Made by a program: the position numbers and the translations under genes
Shown: positions 1-11,200 of the stretch, piece by piece
Layout of the letters: each line of letters starts with the position of its first letter
Numbering within the stretch: position 1 is the first letter of the stretch
Notes under the pieces: model-generated
Told to the model about the DNA's origin: nothing
Seen by the model: only the letters and a program-made list of their open reading frames with translations
Databases searched by the model: none
NCBI RefSeq assembly: GCF_023169945.1
Contig: NZ_AP025591.1
Location: forward strand, 2,874,501 to 2,938,500
DNA: 64,000 nt
DNA from: Anaeromyxobacter oryzae
GTDB taxonomy: Bacteria; Myxococcota; Myxococcia; Myxococcales; Anaeromyxobacteraceae
Direction: 5' to 3'

Positions 1-1969
1 TGATGTCGCCGGTCGCGCCCTTGAAGCCCTTCACCGAGGCGAGCCCGTCGCGGAAGGCGGCCCGCGTCTGGACCTTGCGGTCGACGATCAGGTCGCGCGC
101 CATCCGGGCGGCGTCGTGGGCGGAGGCCTCGAGGATCGTGGGGACCTGCGGCTCGCCGTTCGGGCCCCGGTACTTCTTCTCGAACGCCTCGACGAAGGCC
201 TTCGTGGCCGGCCGCGACGAGCCCGCGAAGAAGCCGTCCACGAAGATCGCGCAGCGGACGTACCGCATCCCCTGGCCGGTCACGGTGTCGAAGAGCGACG
301 GATCGGCGCCCCAGCCGTTCCCGCCGAGGAGCTGCACCGGCTTCAGGTCCGGGCGGCCGGTGGTCTTCCGGATCTTCGCGACCTCCTCCGGCAGGCAGGT
401 CTGGGTCACGACGTCCTCGACCGCGAGCGCGGGGGTGATGAGCCGGACGTTCTTCGTGAAGTCGGGGATGAAGATCGCGTCGAAGTCGGTGACGGGATCG
501 AGCCGTTCGCGCGCCTTCTCGATCGCCTTCCGTCGCCGGAAGGGATCCTTCTCCTTCTGCGCGATCTCCTTCACCGTGTCCTTGAAGTCGGTCCGCTCGT
601 CCAGGTAGAGCTTCCCGACCATGTCCTTCACGAGCGGCGTGAAGGTGGTCCGGTCGGCCGCGTAGGTCTCCGCGGCGCGCACCTCGCCGCCACGGGCCTC
701 GACCTCGTCCCAGAACGCGTTCGCGAGCTCCACGCCGTACGGGATCTGCGGGTACATGATCGCGAACCGCTTCATCCCGCGGCGGCCCATGGCGAGCTCG
801 ACCAGCGCACGCGCCTGGGCGCTCGCGGTGAGCATGTTCTGGAAGACGTTCGGGCCCGCGTCGGTGAGCCCCTCCTGCTTCGAGAGCGACACGAACGGGA
901 GCTGCAGCTCCTCGGCGGTGGCGGCGGCGCGCTCCGCCTCGGCGTTCGTCACGCCGCCCAGCACGACGACGGCGCCCTCCTCGAGGGCGAGCGCCTCGAG
1001 CGCGGCGGCGGCCCCGTCCGGCTCGCCGCGGGTGTCCCGCACCGCGAGGCGGAGGCCGGGCGTCCCCTCGAGCGCGACGCCGACGCCCTGCAGGATGGCC
1101 TCGCCCCAGCGCTTGTAGTTGCCGGAGAGCGGGACCGCGAGGCCGATCACGTTCGGGCGGACGAAGGTGAGCCGCGAGATGCGCTGCACGATGGCCTGCG
1201 CGTCCTTCGCGTAGGGGCCGTCCGGCCAGCGCGAGAAGACCTCGCGCGCGAGCTCCTCCGCGCGCGGGTAGTCGCGGAGGTGGAGCTGGATCCGCGCGAG
1301 CTTCATCGCGAGCGCCTGCTGCACCGGCGCGTCCGGCGGGAGCGACTCGCGGAGCTTCGCCACGTCGACGAACGGCAGGCGGTCCACCGCGTCCGCGGCG
1401 CGCGCGAGCGCCTGCGTCCGCGCGTCCCCGCTCGACCGGGCGGCGACCTCGTTCATCCAGCGGACCGTCTCGGGGATCGCGCCGGCCGCCTCCGCAGCGG
1501 CCGCGGCCTGCGCCGCGGCCTGGAGCTTCTTCTCGTCCGGGAGGTGCGTGTAGAGGGAGTCGATGGTCGAGAGCCCGTCGCGGGCGCGGCCCATGCCGAT
1601 GTCGGCGAGGGCGAGCGAGTACTTCGCCTCGTTCGCGCGCGGGTAGAGCGGGTACTCGGTGAGGAGCGTCCCGAGCGTCTGCGCCGCCCGGTCCGGCCGG
1701 TGCGCCGCGAGGAGCAGGTCGCCCGCCTCGTGGAGCGCCTCCGCCGCGACCGGCACGCCGCGGTAGCGGCTCGCGAACGCGAGGAGCTTCTCCGCCGCCG
1801 GCTCCGGCGCGAGCGCGCGCGCCTCGGCGCGCACCGCCTCGAGGTCCTGGCGGGCCACGTCGTTCGCCTGCGTGACGGGCATCTCCTGCCCGTTCACCAC
1901 GATCACCCGGTTCGGGCACGCGGCGAGCATGAGCAGGAGGGCGGCGGCGAGCATTCGACGGACGCGCAT
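1..1969 (-). CDS. LpoA-like penicillin-binding protein activator / TPR plus periplasmic-binding-fold lipoprotein (3' end outside window)
   Basis: About 656 codons are open from an ATG at 1967-1969 to the window edge, so the C-terminus is missing. The N-terminus is a lipoprotein signal (MRVRRMLAAALLLMLAAC, lipobox LAAC). A helical TPR-like region covers roughly residues 30-260, followed by a type-1 periplasmic-binding fold that begins near VIGLAVPLSGNYKRWGEAIL. The visible end, GFKGATGDI, matches the C-terminal lobe of Leu/Ile/Val-binding-type proteins. TPR followed by a binding fold is the architecture of LpoA, the outer-membrane activator of the peptidoglycan synthase PBP1a. An amino-acid ABC transporter subunit is less likely because of the TPR half and the absence of permease genes nearby. 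It lies downstream of dnaJ on the same strand, separated by a hairpin. Confidence 0.75.
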   Translation of the reverse strand, partial: MRVRRMLAAALLLMLAACPNRVIVVNGQEMPVTQANDVARQDLEAVRAEARALAPEPAAEKLLAFASRYRGVPVAAEALHEAGDLLLAAHRPDRAAQTLGTLLTEYPLYPRANEAKYSLALADIGMGRARDGLSTIDSLYTHLPDEKKLQAAAQAAAAAEAAGAIPETVRWMNEVAARSSGDARTQALARAADAVDRLPFVDVAKLRESLPPDAPVQQALAMKLARIQLHLRDYPRAEELAREVFSRWPDGPYAKDAQAIVQRISRLTFVRPNVIGLAVPLSGNYKRWGEAILQGVGVALEGTPGLRLAVRDTRGEPDGAAAALEALALEEGAVVVLGGVTNAEAERAAATAEELQLPFVSLSKQEGLTDAGPNVFQNMLTASAQARALVELAMGRRGMKRFAIMYPQIPYGVELANAFWDEVEARGGEVRAAETYAADRTTFTPLVKDMVGKLYLDERTDFKDTVKEIAQKEKDPFRRRKAIEKARERLDPVTDFDAIFIPDFTKNVRLITPALAVEDVVTQTCLPEEVAKIRKTTGRPDLKPVQLLGGNGWGADPSLFDTVTGQGMRYVRCAIFVDGFFAGSSRPATKAFVEAFEKKYRGPNGEPQVPTILEASAHDAARMARDLIVDRKVQTRAAFRDGLASVKGFKGATGDI

Positions 1970-2002
1970 GGATCCCGGGGATCTACTGCGGAAACGCCGA
2001 AG

Positions 2003-2020
2003 GGGGAAGAACGCTTCCCC
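2003..2020 (-). terminator. Hairpin between dnaJ and the LpoA-like gene
   Basis: A perfect 7-bp stem, GGGGAAG/CTTCCCC, with a 4-nt loop lies about 50 nt past the dnaJ stop and 33 nt before the next start. On the minus strand it is followed by CTTCGGCGTTTCC, not a clean T run. It may be a weak terminator or attenuator. Confidence 0.4.
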
Positions 2021-2069
2021 GCATGCACGGTCAACCATCGCCAACCGGAACCCGTGGCCCAGGCGTGGC

Positions 2070-3206
2070 CTACGCCTTCGTCTTCTCCCGGAGCAGATCC
2101 CCGACCTTCTCCCAGAAGGAGCGCGCCCGCGGGTGGGTCTCCTCGCCGGAGAGCGCCGCGAAGCGCTCGAGCAGCTCCTTCTGCTCCTTCGTCAGGTGGG
2201 TCGGGGTCTCGACCACGACGCGCACGTGCTGATCCCCGCGTCCACCGCCGCCGAGCGACGGGATGCCGCGCGCCTTCATCCGGAAGACCTTCCCGGTCTG
2301 CGTCCCCGACGGGATCTTGAGCGTGTCGGGGCCGTCGAGGGTCGGGACGTCGATCTGGCCGCCCAGCGCCGCCTGCGCGAACGAGATCGGCATCTCGCAG
2401 AGGACCTCGGTGCCCTCGCGGCTGAAGATCGGGTGATCGCGCACCTGGATGACGACGTAGAGATCGCCGGGGCTGCCGTTCGGGACGGGCGGGGCCTCGC
2501 CGCCGCCCTCGATCTTCACCGCGGTCCCGGTGTCCACGCCGGGCGGGATCTTCACCTCGAACGTCGCGCGGTCCCGCGTCGAGCCCTGGCCGGCGCAGGT
2601 GGGGCACTTGTCGACGACGACCTGCCCGGAGCCGCCGCAGTGGTGGCAGGTCCGCGCGATGGAGAAGAAGCCCTGCGTCAGCCGGATCTCGCCCTGACCG
2701 TGGCAGGTCGGGCAGGTGCGCGGCCCGGTGCCGGGCTTCGCGCCCGAGCCGCGGCAGGTCTCGCAGAGCTTGGAGCGCGGGATGGTGATCCGCGCGGTCG
2801 CGCCGAAGGCGGCCTCCTCGAACGAGAGCTCGTGGTGGTAGCGGAGGTCGGAGCCGCGGGTGCGGGCCCGGCCGCGCCGCGCGCCCCCGCCGAACATCTC
2901 GCCGAAGATGTCGCCGAAGATGTCGTTGATCGAGGCGCCGCCGGCGAACCCGAAGTCCTCGAAGCCGCCACCGTTCTGATGGCCGAAGCGGTCGTACTTG
3001 GCTCGCTTCTCGGGATCGGAGAGGACCGCGTACGCCTCGGACGCCTCCTTGAACTTGTCCTCCGCGTCCTTGGCGCCGTGGTTCTTGTCCGGGTGGTACT
3101 GATGGGCGAGCTTGCGGTAGGCGCTCTTGATGACCTGCGCATCCGCGTCGCGCGCGACGCCCAGGACCTCGTAGTAATCTCGCTTTTCCACCGTGCTCCC
3201 GGGCAT
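2070..3206 (-). CDS. dnaJ: Chaperone protein DnaJ (Hsp40)
   Basis: The product has 378 residues, the usual length for type I DnaJ. It has an N-terminal J domain (residues about 7-72) with the HPD motif in [10 protein letters not shown], which stimulates the DnaK ATPase. A Gly/Phe-rich stretch follows. Four zinc-binding CxxCxGxG repeats are visible ([32 protein letters not shown]), then the C-terminal substrate-binding domains. It acts in the cytoplasm with DnaK and GrpE, both encoded just upstream. A 128-nt gap separates it from dnaK. That gap holds a hairpin and a good promoter, so it can probably be transcribed independently of dnaK. Confidence 0.96.
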   Translation of the reverse strand: MPGSTVEKRDYYEVLGVARDADAQVIKSAYRKLAHQYHPDKNHGAKDAEDKFKEASEAYAVLSDPEKRAKYDRFGHQNGGGFEDFGFAGGASINDIFGDIFGEMFGGGARRGRARTRGSDLRYHHELSFEEAAFGATARITIPRSKLCETCRGSGAKPGTGPRTCPTCHGQGEIRLTQGFFSIARTCHHCGGSGQVVVDKCPTCAGQGSTRDRATFEVKIPPGVDTGTAVKIEGGGEAPPVPNGSPGDLYVVIQVRDHPIFSREGTEVLCEMPISFAQAALGGQIDVPTLDGPDTLKIPSGTQTGKVFRMKARGIPSLGGGGRGDQHVRVVVETPTHLTKEQKELLERFAALSGEETHPRARSFWEKVGDLLREKTKA

Positions 3207-3237
3207 TTAGGCGTCCGTCCGCTCTTGGTCCGTGCGG

Positions 3238-3265
3238 AATATAACGCACGAGCGCCGGCTGACAA
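3238..3265 (-). promoter_or_regulatory. Candidate sigma70-type promoter for dnaJ
   Basis: Reading the minus strand, TTGTCA (3260-3265) is followed after 16 nt by TATATT (3238-3243). This ends about 31 nt before the dnaJ ATG. The near-consensus -10 box stands out in this GC-rich sequence. Confidence 0.6.
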
Positions 3266-3294
3266 TTCAGCGCGGACGGAAGGAGTGCGCCGAA

Positions 3295-3332
3295 GAGGGC
3301 GATCCGCGAGCGGCCCCTCGCGAGCCGCCCTC
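3295..3332 (-). terminator. Nested hairpin immediately after dnaK
   Basis: Starting 2 nt past the dnaK stop, an outer stem GAGGGCG/CGCCCTC (3326-3332 with 3295-3301) encloses an inner stem CGCGAG/CTCGCG (3305-3310 with 3317-3322). There is no T tract. Its position suggests a terminator, attenuator or mRNA-stabilising end for dnaK, partly separating dnaK from dnaJ. Confidence 0.5.
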
Positions 3333-3334
3333 GA

Positions 3335-5158
<1,824 letters not shown>

Positions 5159-5192
5159 CTCGTCTTCCTCGGAAGCCCGGCGAGCGCCTACG

Positions 5193-5909
5193 TTACGGCG
5201 CCCCCGCCCCTCCATCGCCGGAGCCGTCTGCCGCGACGGACGGCCCGGCCCCCGCCGGCGGCGGCGCAACGGCCACCCCGACCATCGCCGGCCGGACCAG
5301 CCGGTCGTTCAGCGTGAAGCCCCGCGCGTGCTCGAGGACGACCGTACCGGGCGCCTCGTCCGCGGTCGGCACCTGCAGGAGCGCCTCGTGCCGCGCCGGA
5401 TCGAAGACCTCGCCCATCGCCGAGAAGGCCTTCACGCCGTGGCGCGAGAGGACCTGCTCGAAGCTCGCGCGCACGAGCTCGACTCCCTTCCGGAGCGGAT
5501 CGTCCGACGCCGCCGCGACGAGCGCGCGGTCGAGACCGTCCACCACCGGCAGGAGGTCCTTGAGGAGCTTCTCGACCCCGAACTTCTGGACCTCCTCCTT
5601 CTCCTTCAGCGCCCGCTTCCGGTAGTTCTCGAGGTCGGCCGCGGCGCGGAGGTAGCGCTCGTGCGTGTCCTTCAGGCGGTCCATCGTCTCGCGCGACTTC
5701 GCCTGCGAGAGCTCGAGCTGCGCCTCGAGGCGGGTCACCTGCTCCGCGAGCGCGCCCGGGTCGGCGACGGCCCCTTCCACCTCGACCGGCACGCCTCCGG
5801 CGGGCGGGCCCTCGCCGCGCGTCGCGCGCTCCACGGAACGGAGCGCCTCCTCCACCGCGTTCGCGGGGATGTCGGCCTGAAATGCGCCCTTCTCGTGGCT
5901 GTCGGCCAT
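5193..5909 (-). CDS. grpE: Nucleotide exchange factor GrpE
   Basis: The 238-residue product starts at ATG 5909 ([11 protein letters not shown]); codons further upstream are not GrpE-like. A long coiled-coil runs from about residue 75 ([16 protein letters not shown]) and contains the GrpE core FENYRKR-type segment, here [15 protein letters not shown]. The C-terminal beta domain carries [15 protein letters not shown] and the [16 protein letters not shown] signature. The C-terminal tail is Ala/Pro/Gly-rich. GrpE opens the DnaK nucleotide cleft for ADP release. It lies between hrcA (146-nt gap with a palindrome and possible promoter) and dnaK (34-nt gap), so it is probably cotranscribed with dnaK. 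Confidence 0.95.
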   Translation of the reverse strand: MADSHEKGAFQADIPANAVEEALRSVERATRGEGPPAGGVPVEVEGAVADPGALAEQVTRLEAQLELSQAKSRETMDRLKDTHERYLRAAADLENYRKRALKEKEEVQKFGVEKLLKDLLPVVDGLDRALVAAASDDPLRKGVELVRASFEQVLSRHGVKAFSAMGEVFDPARHEALLQVPTADEAPGTVVLEHARGFTLNDRLVRPAMVGVAVAPPPAGAGPSVAADGSGDGGAGAP

Positions 5910-5963
5910 CGCGGTCGTGCTCGCTCTAGCGGAGGTGCGCCCCCTGGAGGAGGAGCGACGGGT

Positions 5964-6015
5964 GGTGCGATCGCACCGGGCGCACATCATGGCACACGGC
6001 AAAGGCCGCGAACAA
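5964..6015 (-). promoter_or_regulatory. Candidate promoter and 14-bp palindromic operator upstream of grpE
   Basis: On the minus strand, TTGTTC (6010-6015), an 18-nt spacer and CATGAT (5986-5991) form a possible promoter. Eight nt downstream lies a perfect palindrome, GGTGCGATCGCACC (5964-5977), close to the expected transcription start. That is where a repressor such as HrcA could block initiation. It does not match the classical CIRCE sequence. Confidence 0.35.
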
Positions 6016-6055
6016 GCGGTGCCACCCGCTCCGCGCGACCCGCTGTGGTCGGGTG

Positions 6056-7126
6056 TCAGCCGCCGTCGGAGAGCGCCGACAGCGCCCGGGAGAGCTGGCG
6101 AGCGGTCAGGTCCACGAGCGGGATCACCCGCGCGTAGTTCATGCGCGTCGGGCCCACCACCGCGAGGGTGCCGAGGACGTGATCACCGAGGCCGTAGGGT
6201 GCCGCGACCATCGAGACGTCCGGCACCGCGGCGAACTCGCTCTCCGCGCCGATGAAGATCTGGACCTCCTGCGCGGTGAGGACGCGATCCAGCACCCGCA
6301 GGATCCGGTCCTTCTCGGCGAACGCGCGGAGGAGCGCCCGCGCCTTCTGGACGTTCGCGAACTCCGGCGCGTCGAGGAAGCTGTCCTCGCCGTCCACGAG
6401 GACCTTCCCGGCGGTGGGCGCCGCGGAGAAGGTCTGCTCGGCGAGCGCGAGCGCCTTCTGGAGAAGGTCCTGCAGCGCGCTCTGGTCCGCCCGCATCTCG
6501 GCGAGGATCCCGTCGCGGAGCTGCGAGAGGTCCTGCTCCGCGGCGGCGGCGCGGACGAGCTTCTCGGTGAGGTAGTTCGCTGCGCGCTCGAGCTCGGAGA
6601 CCTCCATCGGGAACTCGAGCTGGACGAGCTTGTTCGTGACGATCCCGGCCTCCGACACGAACACGGCCAGGACCCGGTTCTCGCGGAGCCGCACGAACTC
6701 GAGCTGCCGGACGGGATCGGCCTTCGGCCGGGGCGTCGTCACCACGCCGGCGTGGTGCGAGAGCGAGTGGAGCAGGTCGGCGGTGCCCTCGAGCAGGGAC
6801 GCGACATCGGAGCTCCCTTGCGCGAGCCGCTCGATGCGGTCCCGGTCCGCGAGCGAGGGCGGGCGCACCTTGAGGAGCGCATCGACGTAGAGCCGGTACC
6901 CCTTCGACGTGGGGATCCGGCCGGAGGACGCGTGCGGCTTCTCGAGGAACCCGAGCGCCTCGAGGTCCGACATCACGCTCCGGATCGTCGCCGGGGAGCA
7001 GTCGAGCTCGTGCCGCGCGAGCAGCGGCTGGCTCGCCACGGGCTCGCCGGTGTGGATGTAATCCTGGACCAGCGCGCGGAGGATCTCGCGTTCACGCCGG
7101 TCGAGCTCGCCCGAGGGCAGCGGCAT
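6056..7126 (-). CDS. hrcA: Heat-inducible transcription repressor HrcA
   Basis: The product has 356 residues, the standard HrcA length. The N-terminal winged helix spans roughly residues 7-75 ([52 protein letters not shown]), the family signature. A GAF-like dimerisation domain follows, with [18 protein letters not shown] near the C-terminus. HrcA represses class I heat-shock genes and is folded by GroEL, giving feedback. It lies 16 nt downstream of a TPR lipoprotein gene and upstream of grpE-dnaK, so it likely autoregulates the operon. No classical CIRCE inverted repeat was found in the locus, so its operator here is unclear. Confidence 0.95.
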   Translation of the reverse strand: MPLPSGELDRREREILRALVQDYIHTGEPVASQPLLARHELDCSPATIRSVMSDLEALGFLEKPHASSGRIPTSKGYRLYVDALLKVRPPSLADRDRIERLAQGSSDVASLLEGTADLLHSLSHHAGVVTTPRPKADPVRQLEFVRLRENRVLAVFVSEAGIVTNKLVQLEFPMEVSELERAANYLTEKLVRAAAAEQDLSQLRDGILAEMRADQSALQDLLQKALALAEQTFSAAPTAGKVLVDGEDSFLDAPEFANVQKARALLRAFAEKDRILRVLDRVLTAQEVQIFIGAESEFAAVPDVSMVAAPYGLGDHVLGTLAVVGPTRMNYARVIPLVDLTARQLSRALSALSDGG

Positions 7127-7142
7127 CGACGTCCACCCTACT

Positions 7143-7847
7143 TCAGTCCGCGCCGAGGTGCCTCTCGGCCGCCTGGGAGAGGGTTCCGAAGCGGCCCTGG
7201 CCGACCTCGCGCCAGCGCGTGGCCGCGGCGGCCCGGTCGCCCGCCTGCTCGGCGATCAGGGCCTCGAGGTGCGCACGCTCTTCTGCATAGAGGTAAGCAA
7301 AGCCGGCCCGGGCCGCAGCGCCATCGTCGAGCCGGAGCGCCTCGCGGACCGCTTCCCTCGCCGCGGTCGCGTCGCCGCGCGCGTCGGCGAGGAGCGCGAG
7401 CGCGTACCAGGGCTCGGGCCGCGACGGGTCGATCCCCCGCGCGGTCTCGAGGTACGCCTGCGCCGCGGTGAGGTAGCCCTCGAGCGCGTACAGCTCGCCG
7501 AGGTTCACGAGGGCCGCCTGCTGCGCGCGGGGCGTCCCGGCCGCGACCACCTCGTCGAGGAGCCGGCGCGCCGCCTCGGCGTGTCCCTCGAGGAAGTACG
7601 AGACGGCGAGGTCGTTGAGGGCGCCGAGGTCGTCCGGGTTCGCGCCGAGCGCAGACTCGAACGCGCCGCGCGCACCCGCCCGGTCTCCGGCGAGGAGCTT
7701 CTGGGCACCGGGGGTCGCGGTCGCCGACAGCGTCGCCACGAGCGGCACCGCCTCGTCCGCGACGCGCGGATCCGCGCCGCCGCAGGCGGCGAGGGCGACC
7801 GCGGCGAGCGCGGCGAGGTGGGCAGGGCGTGGCATCCGATACCGCAC
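7143..7847 (-). CDS. TPR-repeat lipoprotein
   Basis: The 234-residue product starts at GTG 7847, supported by GAGGGG 5 nt upstream; an ATG at 7835 is an alternative. A lipoprotein signal ([13 protein letters not shown], lipobox LAAC) is followed by several tetratricopeptide repeats, for example [25 protein letters not shown] and [24 protein letters not shown]. TPRs mediate protein contacts, so an envelope scaffold role is plausible, but the specific function is unknown. It is the first gene after the promoter at 7883-7911 and lies 16 nt before hrcA, so envelope and heat-shock genes may share this transcript. Confidence 0.75.
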   Translation of the reverse strand: MRYRMPRPAHLAALAAVALAACGGADPRVADEAVPLVATLSATATPGAQKLLAGDRAGARGAFESALGANPDDLGALNDLAVSYFLEGHAEAARRLLDEVVAAGTPRAQQAALVNLGELYALEGYLTAAQAYLETARGIDPSRPEPWYALALLADARGDATAAREAVREALRLDDGAAARAGFAYLYAEERAHLEALIAEQAGDRAAAATRWREVGQGRFGTLSQAAERHLGAD

Positions 7848-7882
7848 GGGGTCCCCTCGGCAGCTACCCAGGGGGCTGGGCG

Positions 7883-7911
7883 AGTCTAGTGACTACCCCT
7901 CGACCGATCAA
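7883..7911 (-). promoter_or_regulatory. Sigma70-type promoter for the TPR-hrcA-grpE-dnaK transcript
   Basis: On the minus strand TTGATC (7906-7911), a 17-nt spacer and TAGACT (7883-7888) make a good housekeeping promoter. It lies about 36 nt upstream of the lipoprotein GTG. Confidence 0.6.
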
Positions 7912-8222
7912 GGAAGCGAAGCGTCCCGCAGGCGCGCGTCGCTTCCGGAAATTACATTATCCGCGGACGCCGGGCGCGACGAGGATCGGCGCGGGCGCGC
8001 CTCCGAAGTCCACCGAGGCTCCCCTCGAGGGTGTCGCGGTGTCCTGACGACGTCGGAGGCGCGGGCGCGGCGAAGGTCGATCGCGGCCCGGCGTCCGTCT
8101 CTCGTTCACCGGATCGGCAAGGGATCGGGCCAGGGCCCACGGGCCACGGGCACGGAGGCGCGGTTCGGGTTCGGGGCGCGTCCCTTCATCTCGCGTGGCG
8201 CGTGGGACGGACCGCCCCTAAG
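7912..8222. other. Divergent intergenic region before mfd
   Basis: The stretch is noncoding by codon pattern. It contains a short AT-rich island (GGAAATTACATTATCC, about 7948-7963) in otherwise GC-rich sequence. No convincing plus-strand promoter or ribosome site for mfd was recognised. Confidence 0.4.
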
Positions 8223-11200
8223 ATGCCGCCCTTCGCCTTGCCGATGGACACCACCGCAGAGAAGACCACCACCCTGACCTCCCCGCGGGCGCGCGTGCGC
8301 CGCGCGCTCGAGGAGCAGCGCCGGGCCGACGTGACCGGGCTCGTCGGCGCCTCGCGCGCGCTCCTCGCGCGGGACCTCCTCGCGCCGGGTCCGGACCGCG
8401 CGCGGATGGTCCTCGCCGTCGCGGTCGACGAGGAGGAGGCCGAGGCGCTCGCGAGGGACCTCTCCTTCTTCCTCGGCGCGGGGGCGGTCCTCCGCGTCCC
8501 GGCGGACGCGGTGCTGCCGTACGACGACCTCTCGCCCGATCGCGGCGTGGAGATGGAGCGGCTCGCGGCCCTCGCGCGGCTGCACCTCGCGCCGGAGGCG
8601 GCCAAGGCGGTCGTGGTCTCCGCCCGCGGGCTCGCGCGGCGCCTCGTCCCCCGGCGGATCTTCGAGGCGGGCTCGGACCTGCTCGGGAAGGGCATCGAGA
8701 TCGAGCGGGAGGCGCTCGCGCGGAAGCTCGTCCTCCTCGGCTTCACCCGCACCCCGCTCGTCGAGGACCCGGGCACGTTCGCGGTGCGCGGCGGGATCGT
8801 CGACCTCTGGACGCCGGCGGACGACCGGCCGGTACGGCTCGAGTTCTTCGGCGACGAGATCGAGAGCTGCCGCGCCTTCGACCCGCAGACGCAGCGGAGC
8901 GAGGGCGACGTCGCCGAGGTGCTGCTCTGCCCGGCCCGCGAGGCGCTCTTCTCCGACGAGGGGCGGGAGGCCGCGAAGGCGACGGTGCGCGACGCGGCGG
9001 AGCGGGTGAACCGCCCGACCTCGCGCGTCCGCGAGGTGCTCGACGCCATCGACGCCGGGACGCCGTTCTTCGGGATGGAGGCGCTCCTCCCGGGCTTCCA
9101 CCCGGGCGGCCTCGGGACGCTGTTCGAGTACCTCCCGGCCCAGACCGCCGTGTACCTGGACGACGCGTCGGGCGTCGAGGAGGCCCTCCGCGACCTCGCG
9201 GAGGAGCTCGCCCGCGAGCACGAGGGCGCGCTCCGCCGGGAGGAGCTGGTGCTGCCGCCGGACGCGCACTTCCTCGGGGCCGACGAGGCGCTCGCCCGCG
9301 CAGCGGAGCGCCCGACGGTGCGGCGCCACCGGGTGTGGCTCGGCACGGGGGAGCCGATCCGCTTCGAGCTCGGCGAGACCTCCGGGCTCCGCGGAGAGAT
9401 CGAGGCGGCGCACGGCGACGAGGGCGCGCTCGCGCCGCTCACCCGGCGCCTCGAGGACTGGCGCCGGCGCGGCATCGCCGCGGTGGTGGCGTGCGGCTCG
9501 GCGTCGGCCTCCGAGCGGCTCCGGCGCCTGCTCGACGACCGGCGCCAGCACTCGCGCGTGCACGTGGGCGCCCTCGGCGACCCGAAGGAGATCTACGAGG
9601 CCGCCGTGCACGCCCACGTGTTCGGGGGCGAGATCTCGGCCGGCTTCGTGGACGTCGAGGCCGGCCTCGCGCTCCTGTCGGACGAGGAGATCTTCGGCCG
9701 GAGGGTGCGGAAGAAGGCGCGGAGGGCGGCCGACGAGAACGCCTTCTCCGCCGCGTTCCGCGACCTCAACGAGGGCGACCTGGTCGTCCACGTCGAGCAC
9801 GGGATCGCGCGCTACCAGGGCCTCACCAAGATGCAGATCCGCGGGGTCGAGGGCGACTTCCTCGTCCTCGCCTACGACGGCGCGGACCGCCTCTACCTCC
9901 CGGTCGCCAAGCTCCGCCAGGTCCAGAAGTTCACCGGCGCGTCGCCGGACGCGATCCGCCTCGACAAGCTCGGCGGCTCCTCCTTCGCGCTCCGCAAGGC
10001 GCGGGTGAAGGAGCAGCTCCTCAAGATGGCCGCGGAGCTCCTCGACATCTACGCGGCGCGCGCCGCCCACCCCGGCTTCAAGTACCCGGATCCGGACGAG
10101 GTGTTCCGCGAGTTCGAGGCGGAGTTCCCCTGGGAGGAGACGCCCGACCAGGCGAAGGCGATCGAGGACGTGCTCCGCGACATGCGCAAGGGCCGCTCCG
10201 GCCCGGCCCAGGCCGCGCCCATGGACCGGCTCGTCTGCGGCGACGTCGGGTACGGCAAGACCGAGGTCGCGATGCGGGCGGCGATGCTCGCGGTGCTCGC
10301 GAAGAAGCAGGTCGCGGTCCTCGTCCCGACGACCGTCCTCGCGTCGCAGCACGAGCGGACCTTCCGGGAGCGCTTCAAGGGCTACCCGGTGCGCATCGAC
10401 GCCGTCTCGCGGATGAAGTCGCCGGAGGAGTCGAAGGGGATCCTGAAGGACGCCGCGACCGGGAGGGTCGACGTCGTGATCGGCACGCACCGGCTCCTCG
10501 CCGCGGACGTGTCGTTCAAGGACCTCGGGCTCGTGGTGGTGGACGAGGAGCAGCGGTTCGGCGTCGCCCACAAGGAGCGGCTCAAGAAGCTGCGCAAGCT
10601 CGTCGACGTCCTCACCCTCACCGCGACGCCCATTCCGCGCACGCTGCACATGAGCCTCGCGGGCGTGCGGGACCTCTCCATCATCGCGACCCCTCCCGAG
10701 GACCGCCGGGCGATCCGCACCTTCGTGATGAAGTTCGATCCGGGCGCGGTGAAGGAGGCGATCGAGAACGAGCTGAAGCGCGGCGGGCAGGTCTACTTCG
10801 TCCACAACCGCGTCCGGTCCATCGCCGCCATCGAGAAGTTCCTCCACGACCTCGTCCCGGAGGCGCGCATCGGCGTCGCGCACGGGCAGATGGGCGAGGG
10901 GAAGCTCGAGGAGGTGATGAGCCGGTTCGTGAACAAGGAGCTGGACGTCCTCGTCGCGACCTCGATCATCGAGTCCGGCCTCGACATCCCGGCGGCGAAC
11001 ACGATCATCGTGAACCGCGCGGACCACTTCGGCCTCGCGCAGCTCTACCAGATCCGCGGCCGCGTCGGCCGGAGCCGCGAGCGCGCCTACGCGTACCTGC
11101 TCGTCCCGGCGCGCCGGCCGGTGACGAAGGACGCGCAGAAGCGGCTCGAGGTGCTCCAGCGCTTCAGCGAGCTCGGCGCCGGCTTCAAGATCGCGAGCCA

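Noticed and set aside
116..2320. Long plus-strand open frame opposite the LpoA-like gene and dnaJ
   Set aside because: It is antisense to two well-supported genes, with Arg/Leu/Glu-biased, motif-free translation typical of the mirror frame in GC-rich DNA.
5910..7142. Classical CIRCE element for HrcA
   Set aside because: No TTAGCACTC-N9-GAGTGCTAA or close variant was found near hrcA, grpE or dnaK; only a different palindrome is present.
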